Source: Ensifer sp. LCM 4579
Lineage (GTDB): Bacteria > Pseudomonadota > Alphaproteobacteria > Rhizobiales > Rhizobiaceae
Assembly (NCBI RefSeq): GCF_001854885.1
Contig: NZ_MDDV01000057.1
Span: 225,305-289,304 of the forward strand
DNA: 64,000 nt
Direction: 5' to 3'
A program made the translations under genes and the position numbers. Of this stretch, positions 33,720 to 41,724 are shown piece by piece. The notes below the pieces were generated by a model. It saw nothing but the letters and a program-made list of their open reading frames with translations, was not told the DNA's origin and searched no databases. Numbering within the stretch: the stretch's first letter is position 1; every line of letters starts with the position of its first letter.

Positions 33720-36700
33720 ATGAACGGATCGCGAGCCAATTCTCAGCGCATGGGCAACCCGTCCTATGGCGGCAGGTCTTCGCTCGATGCCCTCAATCGC
33801 ACCATCGAGGGGCTCGAGGCACGCATCGAAGGCCTGATGAGCAGCGTCAGCCGTGAGCCGCCTCAGCCGGAGAGACCGCGCGCACCGGCTGACAATCCCG
33901 TATCCGAGATCCTCCAGCGCCAACGCGCACTCAGTGCCGGACGCGAGCGCTCGCCATTGAGAGAGCGCTTGGCCGCGCGCGAGGCAGAACGTTCGGCCCC
34001 CCGGTCTTCGGAAGAAACGCGATATCAGCCGCATTTGCCACGAGTCTCCGCAGCTACCGATATCGCCGAGGCGCTCGTGGGCTTGCGGCAGGACCTGAAG
34101 CGCGAGATCGGCGACGGTCTTGTCCGCGAGATGCATGCGCTTCGCTCGGAAATCCGCGGCATCAAGTCCGAGGTGGCGCAGGATCGCGGCCTTGCCGCTG
34201 ACGTCCGGACCGACATGCAGCGGCTCGCCGAAAGCATCGGCCAGCTCGGCAGGCATGCACCATCGGCCCAGGCGGACGCGCTCAGGGCCGAGTTCGACGA
34301 CCTTCGCGCGACGCTTGACGGCCTGGCGCGCGAAGACAGCATGCGCCGCATGGAAACCCGCTGGAGCGGGGTCGAGGACCGGCTGAACGCCTTCGACCAG
34401 ACTCGCGACGATGAACTCGTGGCGCTCGCCTACCGACTTGACGAGATCAAGACGCAGATCGCGTCCCTGAACAAGGGGCCCGGTATCGACGCTCTCGAGG
34501 ATAAGCTCGTGGCGGTTGCCGAGGCGGTTGAGTTTCTCGGCCGCCAGATGCAACCGGACGACCGCCGCCTGTCGGCGAAATTTGCCGACCTTGATGCGCG
34601 GCTCGACGAAATCAGCCGGGCGATTGCAGTCAACAGCCGCAATGCCGGTGCGGACACGTCCTTCGTCAATCGCCTGGAAAGCAGGCTCGGCGATCTCTCG
34701 CGCCAAATCGATAATCTCTCCCGCCCGTCCGATTCCGGACTGGCTGCCAGGATCGAGGCACTGTCGGCTCGCGTCGAGGACTTGGCCGGCGAGAGGTCGG
34801 CCGCCCGGCTCGAGGAGCGTCTCGATCACCTTTCGGCTCTTCTGGAGGACGGCCAACGCACCGCCGATCCCGAGCTCACCGGCTATCTTGCCGATATTTC
34901 GCGCAAGATAGAGGCGCTTGACCAGGGCAGCCTCAACGACGGGCTCGTCGAAAGGCTCGATTACCTCGCACACCGCATCGACGAACTGGCTGCGCAAGCC
35001 GAAGCGCCGATGAGCGATACCCGCTTCGACAGGCTCGAAGACCGTCTTGCCGACATCGCACAGCGCCTGGAGGAAACGCAGGCCGCTCCCTTCGACGATC
35101 GCGAGGCCCTGCGCAACCTCGAGGCGCAGATCAGCAATCTTTCCACGCTTGTGAGTCATTCGCATGGGGAGCCCGGTCAGGCGGCGCCGGCGGAGTTCGA
35201 AGACCGCATGAACGCGCTTGAAGACTATCTGGCCACCAGCGACGAATTCATTATCGAAGCCGCTCGGCAGGCGGCTGAAGCGGTAATGGAGGCCTATTCC
35301 AAGAACGTCTCGTCGCACACGACGGCAGGCGCCGACATGGCCGCAATCTCGGCCCTTGCCGAAGACCTCCGCGCGCTCGAAGAGCTCAGCCGTTCGAGCG
35401 ACGACCGGACCGCGCGTACCTTCGAGGCCCTGCACGACACGCTCGTCCACATCGCCGAAAAGCTCGAGCGGCTGGAGGAGAACCGGCCGCAACGGAGCGT
35501 CGGCGCACCGGCAATGCCGAAGGCCGCCCAGCCCGACTTCGAAGAACCGTTTCCGGCCGTCGATCCCGACTACGGCGATGGCGAGTTGCAGCGCAGCGTG
35601 CGGGCGCTGCAAGCCGAGAGCAGAGATTTCGTTGCCGAGCCGGCTGCGGCCGAATCCACGGTTTCGCTTGATATTTCGACCGTGGAGCGGGTGGAGGCAC
35701 AGCCTGCAAAGGCGGGCCTTCTGGCCGGCCTGACCCGGCGTTTTTCTTCCAAGCGCAACGCGGCGCCACCGGCGCAGGCGCGACAGCTCGTCGAACCGGC
35801 TCCGTCGATCGACCCCTCCGAAATGCTTGCCCCAGAGGAAGCCAATCTGCTCCTTGAGCCCGGTTCCGGCGTCCCCGACGTCAAAAAGATCCTCGAACGG
35901 GTCCGCGCCGGTCAAATGGCACGTGGCGGCCAGCAGGCACCCGGTGGCGACAAGGCGGATTTCATCGCCGCTGCACGCCGTGCGGCGCAGCTTGCCGTCG
36001 AAGAGGCCGACATGCAGAACAGGGCCAGGGACAACAAGGCGCCCACGGCGCTCAGCGGCGCTTTGGCCCGTCATCGCCGCCCGATCCTGATGGCGGTCGG
36101 CGCGGTGCTGTTGGCGATCATGTCCTATCCGCTCGTCAGCACGATGCTGAAGGGCAAGGAAACACCGGCTGAGCCGGCAGTGGCGATCGAGCGTCGGGCG
36201 GAACCGGAAGGCGCGCAGCCGAAAACTGCCAGCACGGTTGAAACCGCACCCGCCGCAACTTCTGAAGCGGCCGCTGAAGAGCCGGCGCAGGCCGCCTCCG
36301 CCGCTGATGAGGAAGATGCTGCAATGCCCGCCGCCCGTGGTGCGGGTGCTGCGCCTCTGCTGCAGCCGGCGGCAGGGACAACGGGTCCCGTTTCATCATT
36401 CGAACATTCCTCGCATGAGGCATCCGGGGCTCCGGCGCTCGAACAGGCTAAGGCGACCGACGTCGTTCTGCCGGAAGGATTCGGCCCGCCAGCACTGGTG
36501 ACGGCAGCCAAGGGCGGTGACCCGCTGGCGTTTTATGAGATCGGCGCCCGCTTCACCGAAGGCCGCGGCGTGAAGGAGGATCTCGCCGAGGCGGCCAAAT
36601 GGTACCAGCGTGCGGCCGATGCCGGTGTCGTGCCGGCGGATTACAGGCTCGCCAATCTTTACGAGAAAGGGACCGGCGTCGAGCGCGATGCCGCCAGGGC

Positions 36701-37316
36701 CAAGGTGCTCTACCTGAAGGCTGCGGAAGCGGGCAATGCGAGCGCTATCCACAATCTCGCCGTCATGCTGGCGAGCGGACGCGACGGTGCTCCGGATTTC
36801 GTGGAGGCGGCAAGGTGGTTCGAGAAGGCCGCCAACTTTGGCGTCCGCGACAGTCAGTTCAATCTCGCCGTGCTCTATGCCCGCGGCAATGGCGTCGCTC
36901 AGAGCCTCGAGGAGTCCTACAAGTGGTTTGCCATCGCAGCCCGTGACGGCGACAAGGACGCGGCGGAGAAGCGGGACGAGATCGCGAGGGCGATGAAGCC
37001 CGACGAGCTTTCGAACGCCAAGGCGAAGATCGACGCATGGAAGGCACAGCCGGTCGACACCAAGGCCAATACGGTCGAGGTGCCGGACGCATGGGTCGGG
37101 AACTCGACAAAAACGGCGTCGGTCGACATGACCAAAGCCGTGCGCAATATCCAGGCGATCCTCAACAATAACGGCTTCGATGCCGGTCCGGCGGATGGGC
37201 AGATGGGCAGGAAGACGATCGCCGCGATCAAGACCTTCCAGAAATCGATCGGCCATGAGCCGACCGGGGAGATCACGGACGCGTTGGTGAGAGAGCTCTT
37301 GAAGCGCAACTCGTAA
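33720..37316 (+). CDS. podJ: PodJ-like polar organelle development protein (coiled coil, Sel1 repeats, peptidoglycan-binding domain)
   Basis: The 1198-residue protein has the PodJ layout. A long cytoplasmic coiled-coil part (about 20-640) holds repeated segments of the type RLEDRLADIAQRL. A disordered Ala/Pro region follows, then one membrane helix at about 782-802 (HRRPILMAVGAVLLAIMSYP). The periplasmic part has at least three Sel1/TPR-like repeats (GARFTEGRGVKEDLAEAAKW, NLYEKGTGVERDAARAK, and one near AVLYARGNGVAQS). A C-terminal peptidoglycan-binding domain (about 1135-1195, MGRKTIAAIKTFQKSIG) ends it. In Caulobacter and Sinorhizobium, PodJ marks a cell pole and affects division, motility and envelope. 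It is monocistronic, and its upstream region has CtrA- and CcrM-type motifs. Confidence 0.9.
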   Translation: MNGSRANSQRMGNPSYGGRSSLDALNRTIEGLEARIEGLMSSVSREPPQPERPRAPADNPVSEILQRQRALSAGRERSPLRERLAAREAERSAPRSSEETRYQPHLPRVSAATDIAEALVGLRQDLKREIGDGLVREMHALRSEIRGIKSEVAQDRGLAADVRTDMQRLAESIGQLGRHAPSAQADALRAEFDDLRATLDGLAREDSMRRMETRWSGVEDRLNAFDQTRDDELVALAYRLDEIKTQIASLNKGPGIDALEDKLVAVAEAVEFLGRQMQPDDRRLSAKFADLDARLDEISRAIAVNSRNAGADTSFVNRLESRLGDLSRQIDNLSRPSDSGLAARIEALSARVEDLAGERSAARLEERLDHLSALLEDGQRTADPELTGYLADISRKIEALDQGSLNDGLVERLDYLAHRIDELAAQAEAPMSDTRFDRLEDRLADIAQRLEETQAAPFDDREALRNLEAQISNLSTLVSHSHGEPGQAAPAEFEDRMNALEDYLATSDEFIIEAARQAAEAVMEAYSKNVSSHTTAGADMAAISALAEDLRALEELSRSSDDRTARTFEALHDTLVHIAEKLERLEENRPQRSVGAPAMPKAAQPDFEEPFPAVDPDYGDGELQRSVRALQAESRDFVAEPAAAESTVSLDISTVERVEAQPAKAGLLAGLTRRFSSKRNAAPPAQARQLVEPAPSIDPSEMLAPEEANLLLEPGSGVPDVKKILERVRAGQMARGGQQAPGGDKADFIAAARRAAQLAVEEADMQNRARDNKAPTALSGALARHRRPILMAVGAVLLAIMSYPLVSTMLKGKETPAEPAVAIERRAEPEGAQPKTASTVETAPAATSEAAAEEPAQAASAADEEDAAMPAARGAGAAPLLQPAAGTTGPVSSFEHSSHEASGAPALEQAKATDVVLPEGFGPPALVTAAKGGDPLAFYEIGARFTEGRGVKEDLAEAAKWYQRAADAGVVPADYRLANLYEKGTGVERDAARAKVLYLKAAEAGNASAIHNLAVMLASGRDGAPDFVEAARWFEKAANFGVRDSQFNLAVLYARGNGVAQSLEESYKWFAIAARDGDKDAAEKRDEIARAMKPDELSNAKAKIDAWKAQPVDTKANTVEVPDAWVGNSTKTASVDMTKAVRNIQAILNNNGFDAGPADGQMGRKTIAAIKTFQKSIGHEPTGEITDALVRELLKRNS

Positions 37317-37748
37317 CGAAATCAACCCCGGCGCAGTGCCTCCAGGCGCGCAGAACCCCAGTCGCACTTGCCCGCCGGCCCGGCCGCGTTCTTTCCGCAG
37401 GCGCGAGAAAAACGCCCCAATAATGCCGCAGATAGGCGCCACAGGGCTGTCAGCACGGAAGTTGCGCGCCATCTGCCTGCCATGTGCCCGGCAAGGTTGA
37501 CAGTTTCGGACCTGGGGCGCATGAGGGGAGGTGCAGTCTGCTGCCCCTCGGAGGTTGGCCGTCTGCCGCTACATCCCTGCTCGTGGTGAATCACCATCCG
37601 CTTCGATGCATCGCGCCGCGCCTCTTGAAGGCGTGAGCCATGCGGAGAATTCAAGGCATGCACAATTCCTAAATCGTTTCCGGTTTAGGGGTTGTGAAGT
37701 TGCAGTTGCCGCCCGCTCCGCGGGCTGTTGATACATCGAGGTTCGGCC
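37317..37748. other. intergenic region between podJ and the TauE-like gene
   Basis: The 432 bp contain no convincing gene on either strand. The only structure I find is a dyad, CCTAAA (37668-37673) with TTTAGG (37684-37689), in the context ATTCCTAAATCGTTTCCGGT, which is a common rhizobial small intergenic palindrome. The TauE-like promoter probably lies in the last 100 bp. Confidence 0.5.
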
Positions 37749-38675
37749 GTGACGGTCTATCTGCCCATTGCAGAGTTGTCGGTGAATATTTTCGTCATTC
37801 TCGGCATGGGCGCGGCTGTCGGTTTTCTGTCGGGCATGTTCGGGGTTGGCGGCGGGTTCCTGATCACGCCGCTGCTGATCTTCTACAACATTCCGCCGGT
37901 GGTGGCGGTGGCGACCGGCGCCAACCAGGTAGTTGCCTCCTCGATCTCCGGCGCGATCACGCATTTCCGCCGCGGCACGATCGACGTCAAGCTCGGTACA
38001 GTGCTGCTCGGGGGCGGCCTCGTGGGGGCGACCGTCGGCGTCTGGCTGTTTTCGTTGCTGCGCCGCATGGGCCAGCTCGATCTGGTGATCTCTCTGCTCT
38101 ATGTCGTGCTGCTCGGCTCCGTCGGCGGGTTGATGCTCTGGGAGAGCCTCGGCGCCATGCGCAAGGCTGCCAAGAATCTGCCGACTGCCTTGCGCCGGCC
38201 CGGGCAGCATATCTGGATCCACGGCCTGCCGCTGAAGATGCGCTTCAAGAAGTCGAAAATCTATCTGAGCGTCATTCCGGTCGCCACGCTCGGCTTCTTG
38301 ATCGGCATGCTGACCTCGATCATGGGCGTCGGCGGCGGCTTCATCATGGTGCCGGCGATGATCTATCTCTTGCGCATCCCGACCAATGTCGTCGTCGGCA
38401 CCTCGCTGTTCCAGATCGTGTTCGTCTCCGCCTACACGGTCCTCGTTCAGGCGTCGACGAACTACACCGTCGATATCGTGCTCGCCTTCGTGCTGATGAT
38501 CGCCGGTGTCATCGGGGCGCAATACGGCGTGCGCGTCGGCCAGCGGCTGCGTGGCGAACAGTTGCGGGCGCTGCTGGCGCTGCTCGTGCTCGCCGTCGGC
38601 ATCCGTCTCGCCATCGACCTCGTCATTCCGCCGGAGAATGTCTATTCGGTCGTCTCAGGGGGGTTCGGATACTGA
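37749..38675 (+). CDS. TauE/SafE family sulfite/sulfoacetate exporter-like permease
   Basis: The 308-residue inner-membrane protein has two related halves with eight or more helices. The duplicated glycine motifs GFLSGMFGVGGGFLITPLL (N-terminal) and GMLTSIMGVGGGFIMVPAM (C-terminal) are diagnostic of the TauE/SafE (DUF81) family, which exports sulfite, sulfoacetate or other organic anions. A GTG at 37749 with GAGG upstream is chosen. The next gene, 60 bp on, encodes a TIGR02186-type membrane protein, a frequent companion of such permeases, so the two likely work together. Confidence 0.9.
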   Translation: MTVYLPIAELSVNIFVILGMGAAVGFLSGMFGVGGGFLITPLLIFYNIPPVVAVATGANQVVASSISGAITHFRRGTIDVKLGTVLLGGGLVGATVGVWLFSLLRRMGQLDLVISLLYVVLLGSVGGLMLWESLGAMRKAAKNLPTALRRPGQHIWIHGLPLKMRFKKSKIYLSVIPVATLGFLIGMLTSIMGVGGGFIMVPAMIYLLRIPTNVVVGTSLFQIVFVSAYTVLVQASTNYTVDIVLAFVLMIAGVIGAQYGVRVGQRLRGEQLRALLALLVLAVGIRLAIDLVIPPENVYSVVSGGFGY

Positions 38676-38735
38676 TGGTCGCTAGCCCGTATTCAGTTCG
38701 CCACAATTTCACGCAGGGCCCAAGGAGTGTGAGAA

Positions 38736-39551
38736 ATGCGGGCTAGCCTCCGCCTTTTGCTGACAGTCCTTGTTCTGGCCGTCGCCGCGCCGGTCGCGGC
38801 GCAGGCGCCGGAGCGGCCCCTGGAGCGGCAGATCACGAGCTTCAACGAAAAGCTGGAGATCGGTATCTCGACCGACGAGATCGCCATCACCTCCGACTTT
38901 CGCGGCGCGGACCTGACGATTTTCGGCGCCATCGACGGATTCGATCCCAACCTCCTCGCCCAGGGAAAATACAACGTCGTCGTCACGCTCGAAGGCCCGA
39001 AGGACAATGCAACGGTGCGCAAGAAGGAGCGCGTCTTCGGCATCTGGGTCAACATGCAGTCAATGACCTTCGAACTGGTTCCCGAGGCCTATTCGCTGTC
39101 GAGCACGCGCGATATCGCAACGATCGCGCCGCCGCGTGACATTGCCAATATGGGGATCGGCGTCGATCACATGCGCCTGGTGCCGCTCGGTTTCTTTGGC
39201 GACGGCAGCAATCTCGGCGAATTTCGCAATGCCTTCCGGCGCCTGCGGGAGGAAAGCGGCGTCTACCAGCGTGATCCGGGCGGCGTGCAGTTCATCAGTT
39301 CGAGCCTGTTCAAGGCCTCCGTGCGGCTGCCGGCCAACGTGCCGAACGGCATTCACGTCGTGCGCGCCTATCTGTTCCGGGACGGACTGTTCGTCGCCGC
39401 CAAGGCGCTTTCGCTCCGGGTCGTCAAGACCGGCCTCGAACAGGCCATCACCCGGGCCGCGCATGACCAGCCCGTCGCCTACGGCCTCCTTGCCGTGGCG
39501 CTGGCTGCCATCACCGGCTGGGGTGCAAGCCTGCTCTTCCGAAAGGATTAG
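38736..39551 (+). CDS. TIGR02186-type conserved membrane protein, TauE companion
   Basis: The 271-residue protein has a signal peptide (about residues 1-22), a beta-rich periplasmic domain of about 205 residues, and one C-terminal membrane helix (about 245-266) followed by RKD. I recognise it as the alphaproteobacterial family that accompanies TauE-like permeases (DEIAITSDFRGADLTIFGA, KERVFGIWVN). No enzyme activity is known. Its stop TAG is the first triplet of the 48-bp palindrome at 39549-39596. Confidence 0.82.
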   Translation: MRASLRLLLTVLVLAVAAPVAAQAPERPLERQITSFNEKLEIGISTDEIAITSDFRGADLTIFGAIDGFDPNLLAQGKYNVVVTLEGPKDNATVRKKERVFGIWVNMQSMTFELVPEAYSLSSTRDIATIAPPRDIANMGIGVDHMRLVPLGFFGDGSNLGEFRNAFRRLREESGVYQRDPGGVQFISSSLFKASVRLPANVPNGIHVVRAYLFRDGLFVAAKALSLRVVKTGLEQAITRAAHDQPVAYGLLAVALAAITGWGASLLFRKD

Positions 39552-39596
39552 CGCATCGGCCCGAAATTCGGAACCGATGTTCGGGCCGATGCGCTA
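39549..39596. repeat. 48-bp RIME-like palindrome shared as stop codons by two convergent genes
   Basis: Perfect 17-bp arms, TAGCGCATCGGCCCGAA and its complement, flank a 14-base centre. The left TAG ends the TIGR02186 gene on the plus strand. The right CTA, read as TAG on the minus strand, ends the LysR-type gene. The RNA hairpin could also act as a bidirectional terminator, since both transcripts must end here. Confidence 0.92.
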
Positions 39597-40541
39597 GACG
39601 TCGGAGGTCTTTCCCGCTTCGCAGGGGTCCTGGAGCCCCACCTGAGCTTTTGCCTCACTCAACAGCCAATTGCCGAGGCAGCTGACAGGTTGGCTTGCCC
39701 GCGCAGGCCTGACTAGGCAGTAGCCGCGGTCGCGGACCTCGAGAGTGGGGCCGACGGGCACCAGAAGGCCCGAGGAAATGTGTTCATCGACGAGGCCCTT
39801 CCACCCAATCGCGATGCCCTGGCCGCCGACGGCGGCCTGCACGACGAGCGAATAGGTGTTGAAGCTGAGATCGACATGTCCCGACTGCACGTCTCTGACC
39901 GCCTTGAAATGCGATAAATAGGTGCGCCATTCGAACCAGGGCGAAGGCGCCGAACTGTCGAGGTGGATCAAGGTCGATCTTGCGAGCGACGAGACATCTC
40001 CGAAGGGGCCGTTCTGTTCGGCGAAAGCGGGGGTGCATACGGGCGTGACCGCTTCCGGCAAGAGCAATATGGCATCGTCGCCGAAGTCGCGCTGCGCGCC
40101 GAAAGCGACGGCGATGTCGTTGTCCCCCAAGAGGTCCCGCTGAAGCCTTTGCGTCGCGACGATCTGGATGTCCAACTCCGGATATAGAAGCCGGAAAGCA
40201 TGCATTCGAGGCATCAGCCAGAGCGACGCAAATGCGTAATCCGTCAGCAACCGGATCGTCGATCTTTCCTGGTCGGAGCGAAAAGCGCCAACGGCATCGT
40301 CGATTTCGTCGACCGCCCGTTTCGCAATGTCGTAAAGCCTCTGGCCCGCGGGCGTGAGTTCGACACCCCGGTGGACGCGGGTCAGCAGATCCACTCCGAT
40401 CTGATCCTCTATGCGTCGAATTTGATAGCTGATCGCCGGCTGCGAAATTCCAAGCGCAGCCGCAGCGGATGTCAGGTTGCCACGCTTTGCCACCTCCACG
40501 AAAAGCCGCAGCCAGCCGAGATCAACCACCCTCTGTCTCAT
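39594..40541 (-). CDS. LysR-type regulator of choline-sulfate utilisation
   Basis: The 315-residue protein has the LysR winged helix (LRLFVEVAKRGNLTSAAAALGISQPAISYQ, about residues 12-41) and a substrate-binding domain of the GcvA/choline-sulfate type. It diverges by 95 bp from the choline-binding protein gene and lies beside a choline sulfatase. That context matches the known choline-sulfate-utilisation regulators, and it probably binds in the shared intergenic region 40542-40636. Its stop codon TAG is the end of a 48-bp palindrome shared with the convergent gene. Confidence 0.85.
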   Translation of the reverse strand: MRQRVVDLGWLRLFVEVAKRGNLTSAAAALGISQPAISYQIRRIEDQIGVDLLTRVHRGVELTPAGQRLYDIAKRAVDEIDDAVGAFRSDQERSTIRLLTDYAFASLWLMPRMHAFRLLYPELDIQIVATQRLQRDLLGDNDIAVAFGAQRDFGDDAILLLPEAVTPVCTPAFAEQNGPFGDVSSLARSTLIHLDSSAPSPWFEWRTYLSHFKAVRDVQSGHVDLSFNTYSLVVQAAVGGQGIAIGWKGLVDEHISSGLLVPVGPTLEVRDRGYCLVRPARASQPVSCLGNWLLSEAKAQVGLQDPCEAGKTSDV

Positions 40542-40636
40542 AGAAAAACCTTATTGGAAAGATCAAGAAAACCCGACTTCACAGAGATTTAGAATAGCGG
40601 CACGAATACGGAAATCAAATAATTCAGGGGAGTAAC

Positions 40637-41587
40637 ATGATGATGAATTCAGTCAGCACTCGCTTCGCCTTGGGGCTGTTTCTGTCGCTTGCCGGTATGG
40701 CGCCAGTCCAGGCCGCGGAGGACGAGGCCTGCAAGGTGATCCGCATGTCTGACCCGGGCTGGACGGACATCACTGCAACGAATGCCGTCGCGAGCGTCCT
40801 GCTCGAGGCACTTGGCTATGAGCCCGACATCAAGACGCTCTCCGTGCCTATCGGCTACGAGTCGATGAAGAACGGGGATATCGACGTCTTCCTCGGCAAC
40901 TGGATGCCGGCCCAGAACGCTTTCATCGAGGACCTGAAGAAGGCTGACGCCGTCGAGATCGTCAATCGCAACCTCGAAGGGGCAAAGTTCACGCTGGCTG
41001 TGCCTTCCTATGTCGCGGAACGCGGCATCAAGGACTTCTCCGATCTCCAGAAGCATGGTGAAGAGTTCGAGCGCCTGATCTATGGTATCGAGACGGGGGC
41101 ACCGGCCAATGCCAGCATCGAAAAAATGATCGGAGCAAATGATTTCGGGCTTGGAGACTGGCAGTTGCTCCAGTCGAGCGAACAGGCGATGCTGGCCCAG
41201 GTGGACCGCGCTGCACAGAAGGGGGCGGCAATCGTCTTTCTCGCCTGGGCGCCGCATCCCATGAACAACCGTTTTGATATCACCTATCTTTCCGGTGGCG
41301 ACGCCTATTTCGGGCCCAATTACGGTGGCGCGGAGGTCTATACGCTTGCGCGGACCGGCTGGACGAAGATGTGCCCCAACGGAGCCACCTTGTTCAAGAA
41401 TCTGACCTTCGACATGGCAATGGAAAACACGCTGATGGGCAAGATCCTGGAAGGCGACGAACCGAAGGAAGCCGCAGCGGCTTGGCTCAGCGAAAACCCG
41501 CAATCGCTCGACAAGTGGCTCGCGGGCGTTACGACCGTCGACGGCGGTCCCGGATTGGACAGCGTCAAGGCCTCTCTCGGACTCTAA
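40637..41587 (+). CDS. choline-type ABC transporter substrate-binding protein (ChoX-like)
   Basis: The 316-residue protein has a signal peptide (about residues 1-26, MMMNSVSTRF start, GGGGAG upstream). It carries the aromatic residues that form a choline box in ChoX: the tryptophan in DPGWTDITATN, the tryptophan in LGNWMPAQ, the tyrosine in PSYVAERG and the tryptophan in WAPHPMN. Choline is thus the likely ligand, in the periplasm. Genes for the membrane and ATPase parts (choW, choV) are not nearby, so the protein must use a transporter encoded elsewhere. betC follows across a RIME-like repeat. Confidence 0.88.
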   Translation: MMMNSVSTRFALGLFLSLAGMAPVQAAEDEACKVIRMSDPGWTDITATNAVASVLLEALGYEPDIKTLSVPIGYESMKNGDIDVFLGNWMPAQNAFIEDLKKADAVEIVNRNLEGAKFTLAVPSYVAERGIKDFSDLQKHGEEFERLIYGIETGAPANASIEKMIGANDFGLGDWQLLQSSEQAMLAQVDRAAQKGAAIVFLAWAPHPMNNRFDITYLSGGDAYFGPNYGGAEVYTLARTGWTKMCPNGATLFKNLTFDMAMENTLMGKILEGDEPKEAAAAWLSENPQSLDKWLAGVTTVDGGPGLDSVKASLGL

Positions 41588-41605
41588 GCCGACTTGCGTG
41601 ACTGC

Positions 41606-41707
41606 CAGCGCCGCGCGTCCTTTCAGACGCGCAAAGGTCGCTGTAACTCTTGAAACTGCGCATCGCACTTCCGAACAACGGGTACGATTGTCGGGCCGAT
41701 GCGCTAG
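41606..41707. repeat. RIME-like composite repeat between the choline-binding protein gene and betC
   Basis: CAGCGCCGCGCGTCC, TTTCAGACGCGCAAAGGTCGCTGTAA and the second palindrome CTGCGCATCGCACTTCCGA to TCGGGCCGATGCGCTAG are present. It ends 17 bp before the betC ATG, so the betC ribosome site lies directly beyond the repeat. Confidence 0.87.
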
Positions 41708-41724
41708 ACTGAAGGAAGAATCCA

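Noticed and set aside
33699-36074. A 791-codon frame antisense to podJ
   Set aside because: It mirrors the coiled-coil coding part of podJ; no signal or motif supports it.
37694-38746. A 350-codon frame overlapping the TauE-like gene in another frame
   Set aside because: The TauE frame has clear membrane helices and family motifs; this one is arginine-rich and has none.
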